Source: a virus. From it: a stretch of DNA of 46,404 nucleotides. Below the pieces are notes generated by a model. That model had not been told where the DNA came from. It saw only the letters and a list, made by a program, of their open reading frames with translations, and made no database searches. The position numbers and the translations under genes were made by a program. Of the stretch, positions 37,258-46,334 are shown piece by piece. Each line of letters starts with the position of its first letter. Within the stretch, counting starts at the first letter, position 1. Location of the stretch: positions 1 to 46,404 of IMG/VR virus record IMGVR_UViG_3300009180_000069. One strand, given 5' to 3'.

Positions 37258-40200
37258 TTACTTCCAAGTTTGGGTTGCTGGATCGTATGTTGGAATACCG
37301 CCTTTACCTGAAAGTGTAGACATACCCAAAGCTTTTGCGGCGTTAGCATCTAATTCTAGTATACGCAAATCAAACGGTTTACTAGCTCTATCGCGTTCGA
37401 CAGCTATTTGAGCTTGCAAAACTCTAAATGCTTCTTTAGCTTTTGGGTCTGCTTTTGGACCAGTAGCTTGCATACTAAGCATTTCGTACTGACTTGTAAA
37501 CGGTTTAAGAGCCGCATTTATTGCTGCTGTTTTTTGAGCTTCTACCCGAGTAGCTGACTCATTAAACCCTCTGTAAGCCGTTAATGCGTTTTGCGCTCTG
37601 GCATCATCTCGACGCGATTCTAGTTCTGCAACGCGTATTGTCATGTCATTACGCAAGCGAGCTTGGTTAATCTCAAATTCTTGAGCACGTTGAGTACGGT
37701 TATCTTCTGCAATTTGCAGTCGAGTCTTAGCGGCTTCCGCAGTAGCCTCTCTAGACGCACCAGCAGTGATACCAGCAGCTTGAATCTTGCCTTGGAAGTC
37801 CATAACAGTGTTGAAGTACTTGCCATACATCTCAGCAGCAAGTTTTTTATTGCCTTGCTTGAGCGACAACTTGTATTGACTAAATGCATCTTGAGCTTCG
37901 TCAGCTTTCTCAATGGCTTTGCGAGCTTCGGCTTGTGATGAGAAGTATTGCTTACCGCCTGCTTCCGCTAAACGCCTAATGCCATCTGACAAGTTCATGC
38001 CACCCATCATTGCGATACCCCCTGCAATCATGGCTTCGCTCATTACACCGCGTTCTTGCTTTTCAGCACGTTGCAGTTTACGTTCAGTACGTTTTTGCAA
38101 ATCGGCAAGAACAGCTTTGTCTTCAGGATCAAACTCTGCGGCTTTCGCTACGTTTGCTGCGTACGTACCCCAACCAAATATGTCGCCAGCACCGGCAACA
38201 CCGGGAACCGTAGGCACAGCACCAAACCCACCAGCACCGGGAGTGCGAGGTGTAATAGCGTTAACAGGCGCAGTAGTACCAGTACGGGGTGCACCACCAG
38301 CGGGAGTACCAACATCAGTAATACCACCCCCAGCAGGAGGTACAGCGGAAGTAGGAATAATGCCACCACCAACAGGAGCACCAGTGGCAGGAGTAGCCCC
38401 AGCAACAGGAGGTATAGCGGTGATGCCACCTAAATTAGGGTATTGCCCCGGACCTTCTTGAGCGTTGCCCGCATACATTTGTGCGGCAGTGTCAGCACGA
38501 TTTTGTTGATCTTGTGCCATAGCTTGACGTTCGGCAAACAACTCAGTATCTCGGGCTATTTCACGCCCTGATGCATCCCAATTTGCCAATTCTGGAATTT
38601 GCCGGGCTTGTTGATCTTGTGCCACACCTTGACGTTCAGCAAACAACTCGGTATCTCGGGCTATTTCACGCCCTGATGCATCCCAATTTGCCATCGTTTT
38701 ATCGTTTGCCGGTGCCGGTATAACTTGCGAACGGGGTACTTTTGCGCCGCGTAAACCAAACATACCTTCTAACGATGGTTTTTTCTCTTTTACATCTTCC
38801 AGTCTGACATCTGAACCAAACGTATCGTCTTCAGTAGCATCTTTACTACCCCCAGCAAGCGCAACAATCCCCCCGCCAGCCGCCATCACGGGCTGCTCAG
38901 CAATACCACCTTGCCCAGCAACTTCTTGAGCTACCGTCTGTGTTGGCATTTCGCCTTGAGGTTGACGCACACTAGCGCGTCTTGTCATCTCAGCTTTAAC
39001 TTCAGCAAGTGCAACCGCATCTTTTACTGTACGAGCATAAGCTTGTAACTGCCCGTCAGTTAACTGCGACAACTTACTAGATAACGCAGCAGGGCTAGTA
39101 GCCGCCACCGCCCGAGGATCAACAACAGGTTGACCGCCCATAGCATAGCCCTGCACCGCGCCGCCACGGGCATAGCTCATCAAGCCGCCTTCCTTAGCGC
39201 TTTTATTCGTTGCACCATAAGCAGCAAGACCCGCGCCCAATATCTGAGGAGCCATAGCACCCGTGTTCTGGTACATAGTTTGTGAGGCTTGTGACATTGG
39301 TAAACCGCGCATCATGTCAGACTGGAACGCAAGCTGCTTGTATGGGTAGTTCATCTGGTCTTGGTACTGCTGGTAGGCAACGTTTAGACCCTGCTGTTGC
39401 AACGCTTGTTGCTGCGCACCGGCTTGCATCTGTGCTTGGTTGATTGCTTGTTGTTGACCAAACTGAGTCTGACCTAACGCGCCAAGTGTTGAAGCTGCCG
39501 AACCTGCCAAACCTAACCCAGCCAAACCGTACTGACCTGCACCCACCGCGCCTTGAACACCTTGCATACCAATGTTTGCACCAGCAATGCCCATGTTACC
39601 GGCTGTCTGAGCGCCTTGCATACCCAATTGACCACCACCAATCATTAACTGACCGGCTTGGTTAGCACCTTGCATACCAAGACTAGCACCTTGCATACCC
39701 TGTGCTGTACCCGCTAACTGGCGGTCAACACCAGCGAGTCCGACCTGAGCACCTTGCATACCCTGTGCTGTGCCCGCCAATTGCGTATTAACACCTTGCA
39801 AACCTGTCTGTGCGCCTTGAAGCCCAGTCAAATAGTTTTGGTTAGCACCTTGTAAACCTGCGAGTCCAACTCCTGCACCTTGCATACCCAGCGAGGCGGC
39901 AGCTTGCATGTTTCTGTTAGCAACATCATAGGCAGTGTTGTAACCCTGACCAATCGCTTGGTTCATTGCGATATTCTTGTTGCGCTGGTTTTCCGCAAAG
40001 ATTAACGCTTCACGGCTACCACCAAACGCACCTGCTTTAGTTGCGTTGCTCTGCCCCTGTGCACCCGAGATGCCATACTGACGTTGCATTTCAGCTAATT
40101 GTGGCTGCAACGATGCTTGTAAGTAAGGGTTCATGTACCCTTGAACCGCATACGGATTTTGTGCGCCCTGACCGTAGCCCAGACCAGCTTGCATACCCGT

Positions 40201-40836
40201 CATGCCAACCCCGAGGTTAGCACCAGCCAAATTAGCGCCTTGAGCGCCATAGTTCATGCCTTGACCGCCGTAGTACGCCCCGCCTGCCGTGCCAATGTCC
40301 GCACCTTGAGCGCCATATGCAGAACCCATGTTGCCAAACTTAGCGCCACCTTCAACGCCAAGTTGTTGACCTAATTGCCCTGATTTAAAAGCTTCACCAC
40401 CATAAGCATTGATGAGGTCAGCATTAGCAAAAGCGCCTTGTGCGCCTGCGCCTGCGTAAGTATTAGCTAGAGCAGCATTGACCGCAGCAGAGTTTGCGCC
40501 TTGAGAGCCGTAGTTTAGTGAAGCATTTTGCAGTGCTGCTGAGTTTTGATATGCACCAAGCCCGCCCGCGCCCGACTGAAACGCGAAATTAGAAGCATCT
40601 GTAAGTTGTGGTGCAACCTGTTGGTTGGCAATACCCGACATGCCCTGCACTTGCATGGGTGAGAATCCAGCAATTTGCTGACCTTGGTACGGCTGATACG
40701 GGTTGTTATTAATGTTGGTTAGCGCACTTGTCTGCCCCAACATGCTCTCAGCATAGGGCCGCGCGTATTCAGGAATGCTTGTGCTTGTAACCGTTTGGTT
40801 AGTTGGTGCTGATGATGATCCGCCGCCGCCGCTCAT
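37258..40836 (-). CDS. Very large Gly/Ala/Gln-rich virion protein with LQGA/MQGA repeats
   Basis: A 1192-residue protein, low-complexity in its first two thirds. Residues about 90-235 repeat YGAQGA-type words; about 310-445 repeat GLQGAQ / LGMQGA / QLAGTAQGMQGA. The N-terminus has MSGGGGSSSAPTNQTVTSTS, the middle KEGGLMSYARGGAVQGYAMG, and a 35-codon repeat (ANWDASGREIARDTELFAER, twice, about 717-780) follows. The last 330 residues are charged and helical, probably coiled coil. The composition, size and neighbours point to a tail, fibre-base or internal virion protein. The EGGL-YA-GG words recur in the 903-aa protein. No enzyme motif seen. Confidence 0.75.
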   Translation of the reverse strand: MSGGGGSSSAPTNQTVTSTSIPEYARPYAESMLGQTSALTNINNNPYQPYQGQQIAGFSPMQVQGMSGIANQQVAPQLTDASNFAFQSGAGGLGAYQNSAALQNASLNYGSQGANSAAVNAALANTYAGAGAQGAFANADLINAYGGEAFKSGQLGQQLGVEGGAKFGNMGSAYGAQGADIGTAGGAYYGGQGMNYGAQGANLAGANLGVGMTGMQAGLGYGQGAQNPYAVQGYMNPYLQASLQPQLAEMQRQYGISGAQGQSNATKAGAFGGSREALIFAENQRNKNIAMNQAIGQGYNTAYDVANRNMQAAASLGMQGAGVGLAGLQGANQNYLTGLQGAQTGLQGVNTQLAGTAQGMQGAQVGLAGVDRQLAGTAQGMQGASLGMQGANQAGQLMIGGGQLGMQGAQTAGNMGIAGANIGMQGVQGAVGAGQYGLAGLGLAGSAASTLGALGQTQFGQQQAINQAQMQAGAQQQALQQQGLNVAYQQYQDQMNYPYKQLAFQSDMMRGLPMSQASQTMYQNTGAMAPQILGAGLAAYGATNKSAKEGGLMSYARGGAVQGYAMGGQPVVDPRAVAATSPAALSSKLSQLTDGQLQAYARTVKDAVALAEVKAEMTRRASVRQPQGEMPTQTVAQEVAGQGGIAEQPVMAAGGGIVALAGGSKDATEDDTFGSDVRLEDVKEKKPSLEGMFGLRGAKVPRSQVIPAPANDKTMANWDASGREIARDTELFAERQGVAQDQQARQIPELANWDASGREIARDTELFAERQAMAQDQQNRADTAAQMYAGNAQEGPGQYPNLGGITAIPPVAGATPATGAPVGGGIIPTSAVPPAGGGITDVGTPAGGAPRTGTTAPVNAITPRTPGAGGFGAVPTVPGVAGAGDIFGWGTYAANVAKAAEFDPEDKAVLADLQKRTERKLQRAEKQERGVMSEAMIAGGIAMMGGMNLSDGIRRLAEAGGKQYFSSQAEARKAIEKADEAQDAFSQYKLSLKQGNKKLAAEMYGKYFNTVMDFQGKIQAAGITAGASREATAEAAKTRLQIAEDNRTQRAQEFEINQARLRNDMTIRVAELESRRDDARAQNALTAYRGFNESATRVEAQKTAAINAALKPFTSQYEMLSMQATGPKADPKAKEAFRVLQAQIAVERDRASKPFDLRILELDANAAKALGMSTLSGKGGIPTYDPATQTWK
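38503..38693 (-). repeat. 86-bp direct repeat in the 1192-aa gene, offset 105 bp
   Basis: 38503-38588 and 38608-38693 differ at about five bases and code for the repeated ANWDASGREIARDTELFAER segment. The offset is 35 codons, so both copies are in frame. The few mismatches suggest a recent or homogenised duplication. Confidence 0.9.
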
Positions 40837-41240
40837 ATTGATACCCCTAAAATAATGTACTTTTCAGTGAACCCAAAGCGAACTAACAATTTGGCAACCG
40901 AGTCCCTTGTTGCACACTCAATTGTTGTTGCGCCGTTTGCTCGACAAATATTTTCAAGCTGCTTAAACGTGTCTTCGTTAATAATAAATTTACCGCCCGT
41001 GCCCGTTACAAAAGCAACACGTTTTGTTGGCTTGTTGACAAACTCTACCGTCATCGCACCACAAAGTTTTTGCGCGTCATCTGTTGCAACTAACAATAAC
41101 CACTGACCTGTACACACGTACATTTGAATTTGGTCTAGGGTGTAGTCATCCTGAGCGTACTGTTGCGATTCCGCTAAAAAATCTTGAACTAAACCCCAAG
41201 TTTGTGCGGCAAACGCAACAGGTACGTGCTGTATCTTCAT
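40833..41240 (-). CDS. Small GNAT-like protein
   Basis: A 135-residue alpha/beta protein. The order of strands and helices, with ICRANGATTIECATRDSVAK, LLVRFGFTEKYIILGVSI at the C-terminus, resembles the end of a GNAT acetyltransferase ('...G...L...GF......L'). I see no clear acetyl-CoA loop (Q/RxxGxG/A): the nearest is VTGTGGKF. So it may keep only the fold, as seen for some podovirus internal virion proteins. Overlaps both neighbours by 4 bases (ATGA type), so it is made with the large virion proteins. Confidence 0.6.
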   Translation of the reverse strand: MKIQHVPVAFAAQTWGLVQDFLAESQQYAQDDYTLDQIQMYVCTGQWLLLVATDDAQKLCGAMTVEFVNKPTKRVAFVTGTGGKFIINEDTFKQLENICRANGATTIECATRDSVAKLLVRFGFTEKYIILGVSI

Positions 41241-43948
41241 ACTGGCAAGTGTTTACGGGCTTTAGAATCCACTGCAACTTTGTCTTTACCGATAGACTTC
41301 TTGCGCCCACTTTGCACACGTTCCATCATGGCATACAGTCGCTTAGCACCGGCATCTGTAGACCCATTTCCCAGTTCAGAAACAATCCGAGCAGGAACGA
41401 CAAACTCACCATCAGCAAGACGAGCAGGCTGCTTATTACCAATTTGAGCAGGAATATCATCGCTGACTCCATCGCCGGGGCCTTTAAGTAAACGCCCGCC
41501 ATCAGAATAGCCACCAAGATCGTAGATGCCGCCACCCGCAGCGTAGTTTTGGTTAGGTGTACCTTGTAAACTGTTCAAAGCGATCATAGCATCGTAGTCA
41601 CCGCCCTGTGCTTTAGCCATCAACTCTTTCATAGCAGATGGGCTTTTTTGTGCGGCTGCAGCATACGACTGCACGGCAGCTTGGCGGCTGTTAGTAATGC
41701 CACCGCCGTACGCAAAGTTTTGCGGCTTTTGCATTGGGTATTGAGGACCTTGATTGAACTGTGCCATACCATCAATAGCATTATTTTGATCATCAAATCC
41801 AGTGTAGCTAGAGCCAATGCCACCACCTGCTGCGTAGTTAATTAAACCGCCTTCTTTTTTGTCGTTGTGTGATACAAGACCCTCTGAAACATACGTATGC
41901 GCTTGGTCAACATTAAATTTAACCACGCTACCTTCACCAATGTATTCCATACCAACAATGCGTTTGTTATCAGTAATACCGCGAATAACATCGCCAAGTT
42001 TAATGTGCAACATTTGTTTCCATGAGTCATCGACCATTAAAAATTTATGGGTGTCAGACACTTTTATAGTGCTGCTATCTTCAAACTTAAGCAGCAACTT
42101 TGGTTGCGTAATAATGTCTGCGGCAAGTATTTCAAAGTTTCCGTACTCAAGAGTGTCTTGATGAGGGGCGTAAACAAAATCACCAACGCAAATTTCTCCT
42201 GCTTTTTTCTGCTTGCCGTTAGCCATTAAAACTAAAACATCGGGGTCAACGCATCCGCCGCCACCGCCGCCACCGCCACCACCGCCACCGCCACCGCCAC
42301 CACCGCCACCTTGGTCAGCGTTGTACCCGGCACGTTGTTGATCTTGTAATAGTTGCTGTTGCGCTGCTAAGTTCGGCATCGGTACTGGCATGGCTCGTAC
42401 AGGAGCTGTAGCGTAACTACGTGTAGCTGGGTTGTATGTATAAGTAGGAAGCATACCGGGCGCAGCGGGCAAACCGCCGACAGGTGCAATAGACGCGGTA
42501 GGAGCTGCAGGAACCGGTGCATTAGGGTTTGCAGCCATGTACTCAGGAGAAGTCATGATCCCGTAAGTAATTTGATCCGGTGTTGCGTTTGCGTTTGCTG
42601 CAAAACCTGTTTGGTCTGGGGCGCGTCCTAAATATTTTTGGAACAACTGAGTCGTTGTATCGGCATTTGCTGGCAAAGGTGCAGCGGGCGCAGCAGGCGC
42701 GGGGCGCAAATGCTGAGGAACCATCGCTGCTAGTTGCGGTTGAACAACGTACTCTTGCTGTGCGCGTTGCCCCAACATGTTGTTGTAGTCCGTGACCGCT
42801 TGGGGCACTTGATTAACTGGCGCTGTGTACTGCTGTTGTGGGTTAACATACAGGGCTTGCATATTTGGCACAACAACGTTATTTGCTTGCATCGGCGGTA
42901 CTTCAATGTTTCTTGCGTTTGCAGTCGCGGTGCGTGTTGCGGCTAAATAATCAGCTAATACAGGTTGTTTTTTAACTGGCGCGGTAGGTGTTGCAGCGGG
43001 ATCAACAGGCACATCAGCAATACCACCCTCTGCCATGTAACGAGTACCCATGATGCCACCTTCTGCAGCCATAGGCATGAGTTGTGAACCGTAGTCACCT
43101 GAAGCAATCGGTGTTCCCGCAGTCATTGTCTGATTAAAGTACGGTGTGCCCGCACCGGTGTAGTTAGGATTGCGAGTCTGGCTATACGTGTATGGTCGAA
43201 CATACCCAGCGTTGGCTGTCTGCTGTTGTTGAGCAGAGTTACCACCAAACAAATTACCACCCATAAGCGCAGGAGCCAGCGCCGCACCGATAGGCATCAT
43301 GTTGCTCTTAAGGTAGTTGGTGTCAAACTTGGTAGCTTGGAACCCCTTGGTCATAGCATCCCAACCAGTGGGTGCAGTTGCCGCCGTGTTTGCCTTAGCT
43401 GCTGCGCTAATAACATCTGCTGGGTTAGCTGCCCCACTTACTGAACCCTGCAGTGACTGCAATGTTTCAGGCGACAGATTTGCAAAGTTTTCTGGAGTCA
43501 AGAAGTTAACTGCATCTGCGGCGGTGCCTGCTCCAAATGCGGTACTCGCGGCATTCCCCGCTGCTGTTACTTCCGGCACCATCGCTGCTGCGCCAGCATT
43601 CATAATTCCACCAGCCAAGCCCGCGCCACCAAACGCGCCAAGCCCTGCCATCAAGCCTTTGTTCAGGTCTTTAGTAAGGAGTGCTGTGCCACCGCCGACA
43701 ATACCCGCTGCCATAAGAGGACCAACGCCGGGGATCATTGCTAAGCCCGCACCTGCAACCACAGGCAAAATAGCGTCTAAGAACCCAGCTTCAGGCAACC
43801 CCGTCTGCGGGTTAATCGACAGACTACCGCCGTGTTGTTTAGCCATGTGTTGCAGCGCACCAACTTCTTTTGGTGACATGTGCACAAGTACGGAATCGGT
43901 GCCGCGCCCTTGGGCGGCTAAATGCTGGGCTACTTTATCTAAGCTCAT
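41237..43948 (-). CDS. Virion protein with an embedded Hint (intein-like) domain after a poly-Gly tract
   Basis: A 903-residue protein. N-terminal SLDKVAQHLAAQGRGTD is followed by a Gly/Ala-rich hydrophobic stretch (about 57-120) that may touch membranes. Residues about 440-480 (LFQKYLGRAPDQTGF, TSPEYMA) resemble DUF4214. A run of 19 Gly (547-565) precedes a Hint domain (566-695; see separate entry). After it come repeated glycine motifs (EGGLINYAAGGGI, YGGGI, NYAAGGGI) and a conserved C-terminus from GGRLLKGPGDGVSDDIP through ARLADGEFVVPARIVSELGN, a module I recall from many phage virion proteins. Probably an internal or tail-associated protein. It overlaps the GNAT-like and the 83-aa gene by 4 bases. 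Confidence 0.78.
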   Translation of the reverse strand: MSLDKVAQHLAAQGRGTDSVLVHMSPKEVGALQHMAKQHGGSLSINPQTGLPEAGFLDAILPVVAGAGLAMIPGVGPLMAAGIVGGGTALLTKDLNKGLMAGLGAFGGAGLAGGIMNAGAAAMVPEVTAAGNAASTAFGAGTAADAVNFLTPENFANLSPETLQSLQGSVSGAANPADVISAAAKANTAATAPTGWDAMTKGFQATKFDTNYLKSNMMPIGAALAPALMGGNLFGGNSAQQQQTANAGYVRPYTYSQTRNPNYTGAGTPYFNQTMTAGTPIASGDYGSQLMPMAAEGGIMGTRYMAEGGIADVPVDPAATPTAPVKKQPVLADYLAATRTATANARNIEVPPMQANNVVVPNMQALYVNPQQQYTAPVNQVPQAVTDYNNMLGQRAQQEYVVQPQLAAMVPQHLRPAPAAPAAPLPANADTTTQLFQKYLGRAPDQTGFAANANATPDQITYGIMTSPEYMAANPNAPVPAAPTASIAPVGGLPAAPGMLPTYTYNPATRSYATAPVRAMPVPMPNLAAQQQLLQDQQRAGYNADQGGGGGGGGGGGGGGGGGGGCVDPDVLVLMANGKQKKAGEICVGDFVYAPHQDTLEYGNFEILAADIITQPKLLLKFEDSSTIKVSDTHKFLMVDDSWKQMLHIKLGDVIRGITDNKRIVGMEYIGEGSVVKFNVDQAHTYVSEGLVSHNDKKEGGLINYAAGGGIGSSYTGFDDQNNAIDGMAQFNQGPQYPMQKPQNFAYGGGITNSRQAAVQSYAAAAQKSPSAMKELMAKAQGGDYDAMIALNSLQGTPNQNYAAGGGIYDLGGYSDGGRLLKGPGDGVSDDIPAQIGNKQPARLADGEFVVPARIVSELGNGSTDAGAKRLYAMMERVQSGRKKSIGKDKVAVDSKARKHLPV
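41864..42253 (-). other. Hint/BIL-type autoprocessing domain (130 residues, no endonuclease)
   Basis: Domain inside the 903-aa protein. Block A: CVDPDVLVLMANGKQKKAGE with ICVGDFVYA, starting with Cys566. Block B: SSTIKVSDTHKFLM (His in the SxxH place of TxxH). Then KLGDVI and the terminal blocks VVKFNVDQAHTYVSEGLVSH followed by Asn695. All core residues for N-S shift and Asn cyclisation are there. The +1 residue is Asp, not Ser, Thr or Cys, so normal splicing should fail, as in bacterial intein-like domains. No homing endonuclease is inserted. Preceded directly by 19 Gly. Confidence 0.85.
42254..42310 (-). repeat. Poly-glycine tract of 19 codons before the Hint domain
   Basis: Nineteen Gly codons, mostly GGC and GGT on the minus strand, end directly at the Hint Cys codon. 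The DNA is a G/C-rich triplet repeat that could vary in length by slippage without shifting the frame. Confidence 0.95.
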
Positions 43949-44196
43949 ACTTTGACCTTTAAGACATTACCGGCGGTTGTGTCACGGTACACATCGCCAA
44001 CCCGTAGGTCAGCAAGACTGGTTTGGGTCGGGAGTTTATCTATATTCAAGTTTAAACCACTTGCTGCAGAAAATCCCGGATTATCTAGCTGCGAAAAATA
44101 CAGACGCAATACGTTTGTTAACTGCTCAAGGTAACGTTGCTCATACTCAACAGGAGGTGTTGGCAAGTTTGGGGATTGTGTTGTGCCGGTACTCAT
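43945..44196 (-). CDS. Small virion-associated protein, 83 aa
   Basis: An 83-residue protein: Pro/Thr-rich start, a helix (EYEQRYLEQLTNVLRLYFSQ) and a C-terminal beta part (TSLADLRVGDVYRDTTAGNV). I recall such short proteins between two tail genes in related phages, function unknown. ATG 44196 shares a base with the upstream stop; the TTG at 44199 is a less likely start. Four bases overlap with the 903-aa gene. Confidence 0.68.
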   Translation of the reverse strand: MSTGTTQSPNLPTPPVEYEQRYLEQLTNVLRLYFSQLDNPGFSAASGLNLNIDKLPTQTSLADLRVGDVYRDTTAGNVLKVKV

Positions 44197-46325
44197 CAAC
44201 GCCGCCCGTCATTGCGAATATCAATTCTGGGAGTTCCCAATTGCCATTGCACACCAAGTTCTCCAGACTCAATCCTAAAACTCATCTGGCGACCACGCAG
44301 ACGGGTGTACACCTGCCCATCAAAAAGCTGCACGTTGTATGCCCGAACTGCTGTGTAGTTGCTTGCACTTTGCACTTCAGGAATATTTGCTACCCCATAT
44401 GGCGTACCTGAGTTTTGACGGGGTTTGACCGTCATTGTGACAAACGGCTGGTCAATGTTTGAGCCGTTGAAGTTAACGTCAGGCAAGATACGCCACACAA
44501 ACCCGAAGTTATGCCCGTCACCAATGTCAAAGTCAGAAGACTGAATGTAAGCCTCAATTGGCAGTGAAGTTGTGCCAGCAACGTCATTAACGTCAGACTC
44601 GTGGTACAGCACACGGTTGTTGTAATCCGTAGCCATAGGGTATTCCCTAATACCTGAATCAAGCCATGCAGTCCTTGCCATTGTGCCGTAATACCAAACT
44701 TTATCTAGGTAGTTGTAAATGACATACCTGTCGATGGTGTCTGAGTTTAATGAGCAATAGAACCACCAAATCTCGTTGTAACCCTCGTTACCGCCAGCAA
44801 ACACTTGATACGACTGATTCTGGTTGATGTCCTCAAAGACATACTGACGCAGCGAACTAGCCAGCGTGTCAACACGACCTGAGTATTGGTAGAACTTACC
44901 ATTGCCCATCCAGTAGGTCACGTTGTTGACTGTGTAGATTGAATTCGGTGACATGATGGAAATGTTGTCCATCAAAAGCTGGAACGACCACACATACGGT
45001 GCGCCAACATACTGCATTGAGTACAACGCCGAGTCAGTCCAGATTAAAATCTCTTGGCGAGTATTGACGTAAGTAACGATAGATGAGCCGTGCGAAAGCC
45101 CAAACTCACCCGCCTGATTGGTTGGGTCAGGAACCCAGTCGTACTGATTGGCTTGGTCTGACCAGCGTACCAGCATCGGGTTAAAGGCGGAATTAGGTGT
45201 TCCGCTTACATATGGGTTTGCACCAAAACAAATAACAAACCGTTGAATTGACGATGCTGAAATCTCAAGCGTCTTGTTTGGAACGTACTGACCAGCGTAA
45301 CCTTCTGTTGTTGACAAATCATTTAGCAACTTAGCACGGGTAGTCAGCCCATCAGCACTCTTCCAATAGTAAACACCGCCGTTGCGTGGTGCAATAATTA
45401 AGTCTTGACCGTAGTTGTCGTTTGACCAGAGGCGTAACTGAGCGCCAACAGCTTGAGTAGAAGACGCACTACCCCAGCCGCCACGACCCCAGACACCCGC
45501 ACCCCAGCCTGTGCCGATAACGTAAATGTCCAAACCTGTATTGATTTGATACGCAGCAATCCCAACCGTGCCGCCACCAGTGGTTACCGCACTAGTAGAA
45601 AACACGCCCGCCACATTGAATGTGTACTTATCTACAGTAATGACGTTAAAGACTTGCTGCTCAACGTTAAGCTGACCCGTTGTAAACCCGCCTGTAGCGG
45701 TTAACCCGCTAAAGGTCACAAAGTCATTTTTAACCACACCATTAGCAACATCAGTCACGGTAACCGTCGAGCAGCCTACCGCTGCGCTCGTAGCATGAGT
45801 AGCCGCAGTTGTACCGTTGTAACCCCGCACAAGCCCTGTCAGGGTGTTGGTTGACTTGCCTGTGTAGTAGATTTGCTCTGAATCAATCTTGATAATGCCC
45901 GGCGAGTTTTGGAACGACGCACCAGAAGTCAGCACCAAAGATGTTGCTGTAGCTGTGATACCGCCATTGAGCGTACTGTACGCAGTAGCCAACGGGTTGC
46001 CAGTGCTAGGAGGTACAGCGCCCAGCATGGGGTTTACGGTCTTTCTGATTGGGGTGATGTCGTAGTAACCACCACCGTACTCAATGTAATACTTTAAATT
46101 TGTGCCAACCCCAAGGTAGTTTGTACCCTCAAGGTTAATCCAGTTCCACATTGACCGAGCTGTGCCGAGATACGAACCGTTGGATAAGCGAGTCCACCCG
46201 CCGATCTTTTCAACCTGACCCGAGCGAAAACGAATGTGATCGCATTCATACCAACCACCCTCATTGGCGTAGTTAGTACCCTCACGGTTTACACCGGGTC
46301 GAAAGGTCAGTTTCTGTAATGGCAT
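44196..46325 (-). CDS. Large beta-rich tail protein (tail tubular / stabilisation-type)
   Basis: A 709-residue protein almost wholly made of beta strands and turns rich in Gly, Thr, Asn and Tyr. It starts MPLQKLTFRPGVNREGTNYA with ECDHIRFRSGQVEKIGGWTR, a set I associate with the distal head-tail or tail tubular protein of podovirus-like phages. Residues about 115-250 have repeated Thr/Ala/Gly segments (ITATATSLVLTSGASFQNSP, TVTVTDVANG), like surface modules. The rest has WxxG and propeller-like repeats (SALYSMQYVGAPYVWSFQ). Probable role: tail tube/nozzle next to the portal. T7 gp12 or P22 gp10 type are the candidates; the exact family is unverified. Confidence 0.75.
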   Translation of the reverse strand: MPLQKLTFRPGVNREGTNYANEGGWYECDHIRFRSGQVEKIGGWTRLSNGSYLGTARSMWNWINLEGTNYLGVGTNLKYYIEYGGGYYDITPIRKTVNPMLGAVPPSTGNPLATAYSTLNGGITATATSLVLTSGASFQNSPGIIKIDSEQIYYTGKSTNTLTGLVRGYNGTTAATHATSAAVGCSTVTVTDVANGVVKNDFVTFSGLTATGGFTTGQLNVEQQVFNVITVDKYTFNVAGVFSTSAVTTGGGTVGIAAYQINTGLDIYVIGTGWGAGVWGRGGWGSASSTQAVGAQLRLWSNDNYGQDLIIAPRNGGVYYWKSADGLTTRAKLLNDLSTTEGYAGQYVPNKTLEISASSIQRFVICFGANPYVSGTPNSAFNPMLVRWSDQANQYDWVPDPTNQAGEFGLSHGSSIVTYVNTRQEILIWTDSALYSMQYVGAPYVWSFQLLMDNISIMSPNSIYTVNNVTYWMGNGKFYQYSGRVDTLASSLRQYVFEDINQNQSYQVFAGGNEGYNEIWWFYCSLNSDTIDRYVIYNYLDKVWYYGTMARTAWLDSGIREYPMATDYNNRVLYHESDVNDVAGTTSLPIEAYIQSSDFDIGDGHNFGFVWRILPDVNFNGSNIDQPFVTMTVKPRQNSGTPYGVANIPEVQSASNYTAVRAYNVQLFDGQVYTRLRGRQMSFRIESGELGVQWQLGTPRIDIRNDGRR

Positions 46326-46334
46326 ATTTAAACC

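Noticed and set aside
41864-42253. Classical self-splicing intein with homing endonuclease
   Set aside because: Only 130 residues, no endonuclease insert, and Asp at the +1 place instead of Ser, Thr or Cys.
43317-43955. 212-codon plus-strand frame opposite the Hint-containing gene
   Set aside because: Shadow of a Gly/Ala-rich minus-strand gene; the Pro/Ala-rich text has no protein-like features.
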